DNA of 64,000 nucleotides. Origin: Enoplolaimus lenunculus. Taxonomy: Eukaryota > Nematoda > Enoplea > Enoplida > Thoracostomopsidae. The notes under the pieces are model-generated. The model was not told where the DNA came from. It searched no databases and saw only the letters and a program-made list of their open reading frames with translations. Positions 1 to 10,273 of this stretch are shown here, one piece after another (the stretch's first letter is position 1; each line of letters opens with the position of its first letter). A program made the position numbers and the translations under genes. The stretch covers positions 62,001 to 126,000 of the forward strand of contig JASANG010002634.1 of the NCBI GenBank assembly GCA_030248215.1, read 5' to 3'.

Positions 1-2312
1 TACAACTGGATACACAGAGCAATACGTACGATGCACAACAAGCGCAGCAAATGGCGCACAGCTGTTCACGGAGTGTGTTCGAGGCTCTATATCCCGGGTT
101 AGTTTGAAATTAGCGATGTACCGATACCAGGGTGCAAAGCGGAATTATATTATATCACAGGGGTGGGCGGTCTCGGTTAAAAGCCGAGACCGAAATCGAA
201 ATCGTGACCGAGACCTGACTGTCGAAATCGGGTAAGAAAAGTCTCAGTCCATTTTTGGTTATCACCAAAAAATTAAAATTTTCAAAATACTATTTCTAAT
301 GCTTTTTCGTAGTTTTTTGTTTTTATGGTTCTTTTGTATTTTTCATAGCATTTTTATGTTTGTTCAGAATATGTGCTCGTAATTATTGCTTAACTATGTA
401 TGAAATTTCATATTTTCACAGAAAAATTTTATTCATCCACCATCGCTTACTTCAACAATACAGTCATACATTTGCTGCATCCTGAACTTCTGGTCTCGGT
501 TCCAAACCACCGAGACTAAAAAAGCGAGACCGAGACCTGCAAATAGCGAGACTTACCGAGACCGAGACTCCCATCCCTGTCATACCGGAATCGGAACCGC
601 AATTTTATACCGGAATTGTAACCGGAATGGGAACTGGTAATTATGTGACCGTACGGATAATTTGTATTGACAAATATAATTTTCATTTAGGGCGTCTGTT
701 CGCAGGCAACAATTTTCAAATGGTTGAATGAACAAATTGTCGATTTTTTGCTTCTATAAAGCTAAACTACAATCAATTATTGATGTTAACTCATCGAAAG
801 CCATTTAATAGATAAATAATACAGAATTTTTGTGCAACGTGTACAACCAGTAAGATTAAAAATAAAACGTCAAAATTTTGATTCGGATTGATTGCACATC
901 GATATTTCAAATGCTTAACGGTATGTGCAATTTAGGTGTAAAATGTTTGTGTGACGTAACTGACATAACTCTATGTCGAGCCTAGATCTGTGCTAAATGG
1001 GAGGTATCTTACATGCAAAAGCAGGTAATAACACCTATTCTACTACCCAAGTTCTAAGAAACTGGCGTTAAACTTCCATAACCGCGTGATGAATCTGGAC
1101 TCTGAAACTATTCGATATTGAATTCAGCATCATGTGAACACCGTATAATCTATGTTTAAATCAGAGTTTTACCGGATATTATGCTCCGGCAAAAAATGGA
1201 CATCCGGACCGATCCAGTATTCTACACTGCCTGATATTTATTGCTGAAAAGTATTACATAATCTCATAACTCTGTATTATAATGTTATTTATGACCGAAA
1301 TCACAGCGTTTCGCGGTAATCTTAGTTCAAAAGACTCCCATGAAAAATTTACAATATACTATAGAAGGTACTAAATTAGCGTGGTTAAGTTTAACATTTT
1401 GTTGAAATATGCACTTAAATACCTGGCTCCAGCTTAATTCTCTTTCAATTTCCCTCGCTGGTTTATAGGAGTGTACCTGATTACGAAACTGTAATGTCGC
1501 TTTTTATGTTTGAAAAAATCTACTAAAACGTACTGTTGTCATGCTATAATATTGGATTCTGGATGTTGAATTTTAAGGACAAAAGCTTAAAATAATCGGT
1601 GTTATCAAAACCGGATAGTAAACTTTGTGTAAAGGAACCAGAGCGATATAGAGTCTAAATTTGCGCACTGTTGAATGTATTCGAGCGGTGCAAAAATGTA
1701 TTTATTGATTTAAGATTGGTTGTTGACGTGGATTTTTTTATTTTATGTCATTGCCCAGTCTTGCCTTGCCCGGAAATGCAGTCGCTGTAAAATATTTAGT
1801 ATTTCCAAATGTAAAACGCAGTTTTGCGATATGCGGGAGCATGGCCGTAAATATCCGGTACCCGCGTTAGTTTATGCCGGAACTGGATACGGATGTCGGC
1901 TTTTGCCGGATATTAAACTGGATATCCGGTCGATCGCTGAATATATTATTTTAGTGTAAAAGGAATTAAATACATTACAATTTATTTTAGTGGTCGACTT
2001 GATTGTATGCTGTTGTCAAATGCGCCGTCTGCTGGATTGCATCATAACGCGCACGCTATTGGTTATTTGAGAAATGGTATGTTCTACTTTATAATTTGAA
2101 TCTTTGAGAGGGTAAATAACCTCGGGTAAAAGTAATATTTTTGAGCTCAGATCAAAATGGTTCTGTTTAGTGCTAAATTTCTCTTCGCCAAAGTTTGGAA
2201 GGGATATGTCACTCTTCCTTTCATTGTATGCGCTCCTGGTTGCAGTTGATAACATTTGGGATTTGATCTTGCTATGAACAGACGCATGAATATTTTTATT
2301 GTTCAAGTGCAG
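1..2312. other. Left-edge non-coding region, repeats only
   Basis: No convincing exon was found here. The missing N-terminal exons of the RPC5 gene to the right could lie here or beyond the edge, but I could not recognise them. The stretch holds a MITE-like element at 158-579 and fragments of a CCGGATATCCGG-rich repeat near 1150-1940. An antisense open frame at 2016-2306 has no recognisable similarity and overlaps nothing that supports it. Confidence 0.6.
158..579. mobile_element. hAT-like MITE, CCGAGACC subfamily
   Basis: The element starts with CAGGGGTGGGCGGTCTCGG and ends with an inverted match, CCGAGACTCCCATCCCTG. The subterminal regions are filled with repeats of CCGAGACC and GGTCTCGG. 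Start and end (CAGGG...CCCTG) fit the hAT style seen in other elements of this window, but no clean 8-bp target duplication is visible. It sits in a second repeat whose left part (131-157) begins with AGGGTGCAAAGCGG and whose right part begins at 580, so it is probably a nested insertion. There is no coding capacity. Confidence 0.6.
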
Positions 2313-5300
2313 GCAACTAACTGTAGTTCTATTTGTCGAATAGATATTGCTACTGTTTTGTATGTTTGTAGTAGATTAACAGAAGTAATGATTAGGAGGT
2401 TTTATCCAGTGAAAAAGATTGGACTGGGACAATAGAGTTCTTAGTTGTGTATAACAATACTGAACGTCTTGAATGAAAGCGGCATCACAATGTAATTTGT
2501 ATTTTTGCAGTATCAACTTGTTCAAAAAGTTTATCAGCATTTTTTATGTTTGTGTCTTGTAGGTCGCTTATACTTAAACCCGCTTTCAAGCATAGTTCAG
2601 TTGAAACCAACATTCCCGCATTTCACATCGGATGATTCTGCGTTGAAGACGCGTGATGATCGAGGTGAGTCATCCAAGGGTTTTCCGTATTTTTGGGACA
2701 GAGTTTCAGTTGCGTTTAATTTTGCCAGCTGAAACGGAAATGAATCGTCTAATTTGAACAGCATTGCTGTTTGAAAACTAGGATGCTAGCAAGAGTACCA
2801 GTTTGAACAAAGCATTATTAACTATAACTACGTACTGGCAATTTACTGTATGTGCTTCAGGGATTGTATCTGATTTAAAAATATTTTGATACCGGTCATT
2901 GCATCTACGAGACCGATTGCAGCAAGTAAGTACCGCAAGGGAATGTTGCAAACAATTTTGGAGAGGTCGTGATTTGATTTCAGCAGCTGCAGAGTCTTCG
3001 GCATCAGAAGGCGAAAGTGATCTTACTGGTGACATGGCGATTAATGTTCGTTTTGCAAGAGAAGAAACTGCAGAAGCGAAGAAAAAACGCGTGTCAAGCT
3101 TTCAGTATCAACAGCGGGTCAATAATGAAGAACCATGGCGACAACTGGCCGTCCACGACGAAGAGGTACGTACTAACTGAACTACTGGCCATGAATTAAG
3201 ATATAGATGCCTTGGTATTTCATACTCGTGTAGCACCTATTTCCAATTAATAAGTTTTGTATTTATCGTACCAGTAAATGGGAAGCTAAACAACAAATAT
3301 TGTAATATTTTGGGCCATTTTCAGATGTGCGGTGGTTGCTGCAGTTTGTTTGGAAACTTATTACTAACTGGAAATAATTGCTATACACAGTAAAGAATAT
3401 GATTTTGTGTTTTAAAAATTTGTAGATTTTAGAACTTATTTGTAACTACTTGTAAAATATGGTTGTTGATGTCTATTTTATTAAGCTTTAGCAGCATTTG
3501 TAGCTATTTTTGAAATTCATTTCGGATGCTGGATAGTAATAGCGTTTGCGACCCTAGTACAGATTTACTAATTTAATTCTATTTCCGATGTATCAAAATT
3601 TAGATTCAGTTTCTGCGTAGTATTTTTATAGGCAGATGAATCGTGTTTGCGCCGTGAAATGTTGTTTTGTGAGCCAAGCACTTCGAGCGCTTTTGGCGAG
3701 CTCAATGCAACACCGCACAATGTTATGAGGGCCCTAGCACCGGAGCCAGAAGAGCACGAGAAGTAAGGAAATATTTTAGTGTTGTTTATTGCTTCGCTAA
3801 GCAGAAAATGAATGATATAGGCTTTCAATCGGTAAGTACTCACCAACTATACTATAATTGAGCTCAAAATACGTGATACTTGATTCATTTAGCCCGGAAG
3901 CATTTCCAGGAAAATTTTTTGCAATACGGCTTACGTTATGTGCTACTATGCAAGCTCATAAAGCTATTCACGCATAACAGAATAATTGCTAATATTATCT
4001 ACGCTGCGGAGAAACAGTGCTTGAACTAGCTATAAAATTACAAATTGCTGAAATACAGGTGTGCTTGTGTTCGAGCTTTTGAAGCTTAGCTCATTTTGAC
4101 CATCATTCACTGTTTGCGTAAAATTTTCCGACGACATTTTGTTCTAGGTCGATACCTGCTTTGCCTAGCAATACGATTTCGTTAACAAAACTACGCACAT
4201 TGCCTTTACAAGATCAGATTCGTGCCTTAATGCTTAATGGTGCGCAAACATTTTGTATTGATTTGGTTTTGAGCTTAAATTTGCTAAAACGCTTTACTGG
4301 CGGTCTTTTGAGTCGTGGCGAAGTTTCAAATCGTGCAAGCTTATTTTTGTTAATTTCTTAAGTGAACGTTATTCTGTTACCAAACTTTCAATTATTGCCA
4401 GTTGCAACTGCAAATTCTCACTGCAAAAACTAGCGCGTGTGAATAGGGCTTTTATAAACAGAGTTACCTGCACCGTGGTTAAGAAGTAATACTGTTTGGT
4501 TCTGTTTTAGTTAATGTTATTCAATTTCGTAAATTGGTTTCCCTGCTACCTGCGAATATTGACGAAACAACAATTGTGACAGCTGTTCAACAGTTTGCTG
4601 TCCTTGTACGCGGTTGTTGGGTAGTGAAAAGTGATTTGATATATCCGAAAGATTCAACCAGTGCAAAAACTGCCGTTAGCTGTGATTTGTTGAGCAAAGC
4701 TAGGGATTATGCGGTAAGTGGATGATCCCTGAGCCAACGATATTCAATACTCAAATTTGTATTGTAGAATCGTGTAGCGAAACGTTTATTTAGCTGTGTA
4801 GCTTCAGTGGTTACTGCAATGCGCCGGCAGTTCGAGCGTCATTGGTTCACACTCTGCCGCAGTCACAGTAACTTTTATGTAAAACGAACTATGTGATACT
4901 GCATTAACGTCGATTAACATAGTAGTTATACAGGCGTATCTGAGAAGTATTTTTGCATTATGGCATGTTGCTTTCAGCTGTATCGGTTTACACAGAAACC
5001 AATTATAACACGGAAAGATGTCTCGGAATTTTTAAAGGTAAAAAATTAAGTATTTTATTTTATTCAGATTTGTTATCGTAGCTCTTTTGAATTATAAATT
5101 GGTTGAATTTCTTGAGTTGACGTTTTTCACCTGTATGGTTACTACAATTTCTGGCTTATTTAATGATAGGTGGTCAGAGTGACCGCTAAAGTGCTACTTA
5201 AACAATGTTGAATGTTTCTTTAGCGGATTTGGTGCGCTATGAAGTGTTTATAGTTTATGTAGTAATATCCAGCGTGCTTGTTTTGTATGTTTATTTAAAT

Positions 5301-8300
5301 ATTTATTGTTTGCAGATTCCTGCTGACGACCTTACTGATATAATGAACCAAATTGCAAAGTTTCGCATGCACAAAGGATGGGAGTTTATATGTGATGTTG
5401 ATACAGATTTCATTGACAGGTGGCTGAATATGTAGACTTATTTATTAGCCTTTTAACCGCTTTTTGATTTCAGTAGGGACTGTTTGGACTGAAATATGAT
5501 AGATTTTGTGGGTTCTTTTTTTATTTTTAAGTGCAGCACATTAGTATTAATCCGATTCTGTCTCTGTCATCGTGTATGTGTTATAGTAATTTTGTTATTT
5601 TGATTATGTTGGCGTTTTCAGGTTTCCTCAAGTTTTGCAGCGACAAAATGCGTTGTGGAAACACGTTTATCAACAATTTAACACGTTTTTAGCACATGTC
5701 GGGCGTCAAAGGCGTCTTTCTGGTGAGTGAATTTTATATAAAGCCCTATTCACACGTGCAAGTTTTTGCAGCAAAAACTTGCACGTGCACCTTGCATGTG
5801 CAAGTTTGGTCAAAAAACAGATTAAATAAGGATTGCATCGCGATAAAAACTTTTTCAAGTCAAGAAATTTCGAGTATAACCTTCTTTGCGCATGAATGTT
5901 TTTTACAACCGAAACTTACAGCTGCAAGTTTTTTGAAAAATTCATTCAAAGAACTTGCAGCTGCAAGTTATTCATGATTAATATCTGCGAAGAATTACTT
6001 CGTAGCAGGGTGCAACCGGAATTCCGGTTCCGGTTCCGGCATTTTTTCACCTTCCGGTTCCGGTAAATTTTTACCGGATTTAAAAATTCCGGTATTATAA
6101 TTTGGCCGTTTTCTTAACTTTGTTAATTTTTAAGAATCTCTTTTGAAAGCCGCTTGTACTCCGAATATAAGCCATTGATGGTGGATTTCACTTCAGTCGA
6201 TGATGAAAATCTAAAATACAACAGATAAAATAAAACCTATGTTCGACTAAGGTTATTTCACAAATAATAGAGCAAAAAATAAGATTAAAATGAAATTTTT
6301 GGTGAAATGCATTTTTCATTTTCCGGTTCCGGTTCCGGTAAAATTTTCAAATTCCGGTTCCGGTAAATTGTAATTCCGGTTGCACCCTGCTTCGTAGGTA
6401 TGAATAATCCTGCAAGTCGAATTCATTTATCATTCATTGGCTAAACTGATAGATTACAGGTTATGTTTGATATATATTGCAGTGGTCTGCAAATTATTCA
6501 CATAAATTCATGTCAAGATTCAGAATGAAAGTTATGATTCTTTACAAATACTTTCAGCTGCAAGTATTTCGTGCAAGTTGCAGCTGCAAGTTCTCGCAGT
6601 AAAACTTGCACGTGTGAATAGGGCTTAACATTATTTTTTATTGTTTGTGTTTTGGTTATTTGTTTATTTTGTATTTTTCAAGTTCTTATTTAGCCATATT
6701 CTGCGTTGATAAGTTGTTGAATACTTTTTACAACATTTTGACCTCGAGGTTTTCAATAAAAATTTCTGCTTGCCGAATTATTTGATGTTGCCAGTCCAGG
6801 TTGGGCTATGGGATGAATAACACGAATGAAAACTGTTTATATCAGAATTTTAACATTTGTACTGACGTCTGTTTTTATCTCCAAAGTGGACTTAAGTCAT
6901 ATCTGCAACGAAGCCAGTGTCAGTTTTTGGAATTGTTTTGCTTCATTGTTTGTTTTACGGAGTTCGAAAACTTAAAACTTGTAATTTATTGTGATTGTTG
7001 TAGGCAATTCGATGAAATCATCCCCTCGTGCCCGGAGGCGTACTGGGTCGCGCTCACTGTCATCTGATGGCGAAAGTATCCCTGAACGTCGCCGCCAGCG
7101 CTCAGGGGCCCAAAGTCCATCAGTTCGGCAACAACCTCCCATTGGCCAATTCGCTGATCACGCATCGAAAAATAATCTCTACAACAAAGCTGGCGTTCCC
7201 TTGTCTCCAGTCAAGACTTCTGCACCTGGTTTGCCGGCAAACAGTTTTGCAAGGCAGAGTCATGTCAATAATTGTATTAGCCCGACCGTGAAAGATGGTA
7301 TGGGGCTGTCTATGATCTCTGGAGATATTAAACCAAATGTGCTACACGTTGAGTTGAAACGATTTTTGGGTGTGCAATTCAATGCTAGACCTGTGTTGCG
7401 TTTGCGAGAAATTAAGGGAGCGTTGTTGTTGGCGTCAACAGAGGCACCTGCAGATCATGTGTTCAGTACGAGTACGATAACCGATGAGTTGTTACTGCAT
7501 GTTGTCAGTGAGATCGGCGCTGTACGGTTTCAAGATAAACGGGTTAGTTTGGTAAAGGGGATAGGGGACCGTTCAGCTGGTGGATCAGGATAGGGCGTGA
7601 GGGATACAGCGGTTCTGAAAGCAGGGGGTTGGAGAAAACGCTTGGACTGGATGGAGGATGACTGCGTGTTGTAAGTGAGAAATTTGCTGTACTGTTTCAA
7701 GATAACATGGTTAGTTAGGCGGATTAGGGAGCGGAGAGTTTTGGGGTGCACGGAAGAGGTCAGAGGATAGGGGTGTACGTTCGTCTGACTGTACTGATTT
7801 GAGTAATTTGTCTATAGCAACTTGGTTTATAGATTGAAGGGCATAATTATTGCTGAGTGCGCAAAAAGTTTGATGGGAAAATTTCGGCCGTTAGTCTGAG
7901 TCGCTATAGAACTATAGAGCTGTATATATTAATAAAACTGGACTGCCCGTGATATGTGATTTAGTGTACGTAATGTTTGTTCTGAATCTCCTAAAATTTT
8001 GTAAATTTTTTGTATTTTAGGTAGCTGAACCAACGTTTGCCTTGAGCCATACTGGTGATTGGCAAGAGGTTATTTTTTATTTCATTTATTTTTGTCTTCA
8101 CAATAACGTAATCATGTTTAGTTTCAAATAATGCGTGTAGTTTTACCGGGTACAACCAGAGTTCCGCCTGTGGCAGCGGGAACAAATCTTGTTTGTATGT
8201 CAATAGTCATGCTTACACTAATTTGGTCTACTTGAGTATTTCTAGAATTTTCGTCTAAAGTGCAAGCAACGTCTGACGAAAAGTATAAACATGTAGAAAC

Positions 8301-9010
8301 TGATTTCAGCTTAAAATAAGATTCTCAATAAAATGTTTCGATATTTCAGGTACGACAAGTTGTCATTAAACTGCTTCACGAAATCCAAAGATTTAAATTT
8401 TCTCATTTCAAAGCGGTCTGTCTGGAGACTATAACAAGTGTGCCGAACGATGTAGAACTTAAAAGGATCCTTAAGGTATCGCTTCACTGTAAATTCGGTC
8501 CATATTGTCACTTTGAGGGATGTGCCGTGGTTCCGCGGGACTGCAGAAGAGCAACGTTTACGCCTTAAACTATTTTTGTTTAGTAAGCTTATACTAACAT
8601 TACGCCCCTCAATGTAACACTGGCCATAAATTTGTTCGCTGTGGGTTAAGGGAAAACAAAATATTCAAAACATTTTTATGAATCAGGGGTTGACACTGAA
8701 GTTTTATCGTGGGCCGCTGGAACTAATGTAACAGCGCATGGAAGAGCGGCAATAATGAGGTCTCTGAACTCTACAGAAGCCAGTCCCATTTCTAGTTATG
8801 GTGAAGTCGAGCAAACTAAATTCTACCTTCCGAGCTGTTTCGGAGTTGATTAAATAATTTCCAAATTCCAGCTCTTGAGTATAAACTGTAAGTGTATCCT
8901 TGAAAATTTTTCATTATTCGTTGACTTTGAATAAGGAATGCTACAGCTTATTCTATTTTTAGGATTATTGTACGCTAAAAGGAAATACGTACTGTTTATT
9001 GGGCTCGTGA
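2313..9010 (+). CDS. POLR3E: DNA-directed RNA polymerase III subunit RPC5 (5' partial)
   Basis: RPC5 is a Pol III-specific subunit that, with its partner RPC4, forms the TFIIF-like heterodimer used in initiation and termination. Exons (phases agree): 2313-2367, 2563-2664, 2984-3165, 3632-3762, 4148-4239, 4511-4713, 4978-5037, 5316-5419, 5622-5722, 7004-7542, 8021-8068, 8350-8475, 8963-9010. They give about 596 residues. Landmarks matching animal RPC5 in order are LYLNPLSSIVQLKPTF, NNEEPW, KLRTLPLQDQIRALM, RGCWVVKSDLIYPKDS, FTQKPIITRKDV, MHKGWEFI, LQRQNALW, then a Ser/Arg-rich linker and the C-terminal winged-helix region (HVELKRFLGVQF, VELKRILK). The last exon is tiny (15 codons, then TGA) and aligns with the conserved C-terminus. 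The first listed exon is the least certain. About 100-150 N-terminal residues (start codon, dimerisation region) were not found. The intron at 5723-7003 carries nested MITEs. Confidence 0.92.
5737..6629. mobile_element. Palindromic MITE (TTGCACGTG family) in RPC5 intron
   Basis: The ends are inverted copies: AAGCCCTATTCACACGTGCA on the left and TGCACGTGTGAATAGGGCTT on the right. The interior is dominated by TTGCAGCTGCAAG and GTGCAAG palindromes. A separate hAT-like MITE (6006-6389) has landed inside it. A shorter relative lies at 29713-30015, and a fragment of one end (GTGTGAATAGGGC) is at about 4438-4453. It has no coding capacity; the superfamily is not clear because the target duplication cannot be read with certainty. 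Confidence 0.75.
6006..6389. mobile_element. hAT-like MITE, CCGGTTCCGG subfamily, 8-bp TSD
   Basis: A 384-bp element bounded by CAGGGTGCAACCGGAATT and the inverted AATTCCGGTTGCACCCTG. It is flanked on both sides by CTTCGTAG (5998-6005 and 6390-6397), an exact 8-bp target duplication, which is the hallmark of hAT transposons. Both subterminal regions are arrays of CCGGTTCCGG, so each half can fold on itself. It has no open frame of note. It is inserted in the larger palindromic MITE around it. Confidence 0.88.
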
Positions 9011-9720
9011 TATCCGGGCCGCTGTTTCGTGGCTGGCCGGGGTTGTGGTGAATACGCGATTGGTAAAGATTAAAGAAGTTTGAAGGCCGAATTAGTGATA
9101 TGTATGTTGGAATATCATATAGCCGGTTGCAAAGTCGAGTTAGTAGCAGTTCGTATGAATTTTAATGTATTGTGTATCATGATAACTTTCCAAGTAAATT
9201 GTGTACATGAAGCGTGGTTATGTTGTTTGAGCAGTTTGCGTAATGCCGTTTTTTGAAAGTCGTCTGCTTGGGGTTTGCCGGCAAAGGCTGGTGACTAACA
9301 TGCGCCGTTTTATGATTTTTTGGTGCTGTGTCGGATATTTTTGTGTTTTAACCACGTGACTCACGGCTCAACGTGGGCCGGGTAAGAAAATTTTGACATA
9401 GATAAGGAATTTCAAAAGCCCGAGTAGGAATTTGCGATTCTTCACCCACCTGGAATTTGCAATTCTTTACCAACGTAGAATTTGGATAACAAACGTTATT
9501 CCCGTCAAATTCTGGCTTCAGCTCAGCTTGTTGATAATCGGCCGCGGTATTTTTTAAGCGGGTTGCACCGTTCGAAGTTGCTTACTAATAAAGTTTCTTG
9601 TGACTTACACCAAGGTCAAGCGATTATGTCGTAATAAATTTTTCCTGACCATAAAACAGTGATTATGTGGGTCGCAGGTAAAGCAATTTTGCGCAGGTAT
9701 ATTCGCGGGTAAAAAATTAA

Positions 9721-9983
9721 CCCCTTCTCACATTGAGTTGCCCATAGGCAACTCAGCGCAGTGTATATACGTTAAATAATATATATCGCACAGTGGTTAA
9801 CAATTGCAACACGTATACATGGTACTAAATCACCACAAGACGTGAGAGCCCCCTGGGGCTCTATCGTCAAGCTCCTATAGCTGAGTGGTGATGGTATACG
9901 CCTCCCACTCCAGTCACTGAAGTTCGAATCCTGGCATAAAAGTAGGTCTCAGGGGAAATAGAAAATATTCATGTGATAAAGGG
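9721..9983 (+). mobile_element. piggyBac-like MITE with tRNA-Gly-like interior, copy 1
   Basis: The element is 263 bp, flanked by TTAA on both sides (9717-9720 and 9984-9987), with inverted ends CCCCTTCTCACAT and ATGTGATAAAGGG. A TTAA target and CCC/GGG termini are typical of piggyBac elements. Inside, 9871-9938 resembles a tRNA: it has an A-box TAGCTGAGTGG, an anticodon-like CTCCCAC as in tRNA-Gly(CCC), and a B-box GTTCGAATCC. The acceptor stem does not pair well, so it is not a working tRNA gene. A second copy of exactly the same length lies at 17490-17752 on the other strand. Confidence 0.85.
9871..9938 (+). promoter_or_regulatory. Internal Pol III promoter-like A-box/B-box pair
   Basis: The A-box TAGCTGAGTGG and B-box GTTCGAATCC are both near-perfect type 2 Pol III promoter elements, at tRNA-like spacing. 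They lie within the piggyBac-like MITE. The same pair is kept in copy 2 (minus strand, about 17535-17602). Whether it is transcribed is unknown. Confidence 0.6.
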
Positions 9984-10273
9984 TTAACTTCCGCGGAAAT
10001 TTTAGATTATTGTTTACTTACGCTTTGTTATAGTTATCCTGTACGCAGTGGCTTACGCTTAGGAATATGCTGGTACATCACTCAAGCTATTGGCCGATTT
10101 TAGATGCAAAATACTTTATTTACACATGCAACAGAGCAAAGTTATTGTGAACAACGGATACGTTTTTTATGTTTAATGAGTTCTTCGTTAAATACCCTAA
10201 ATAGTATTGTTTTTAAAAGATTTGATTAAAATTTTGAGGCTATTTTAATATTTTAACAAAATTTGGCAAAATT

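Larger units (their letters stand above)
9011..10273. other. RPC5-POP1 spacer
   Basis: This is the spacer between two same-strand genes. It holds a possible poly(A) signal AATAAA at 9587-9592 for RPC5, the tRNA-Gly-like piggyBac MITE at 9721-9983, and a stretch near 10030-10075 related to the TTAGGC-bearing repeat. No further exon is seen. Confidence 0.6.

Noticed and set aside
1-118. A possible exon of RPC5 or another gene
   Set aside because: One frame stays open for about 34 codons but has no recognisable similarity.
2016-2306. 96-codon frame on the minus strand left of RPC5
   Set aside because: No recognisable domain, and the plus strand near its end carries a likely RPC5 exon; kept only as a possibility.
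9871-9938. A true tRNA-Gly gene
   Set aside because: A- and B-boxes are good but the acceptor stem does not pair, and the sequence lies in a repeated MITE.
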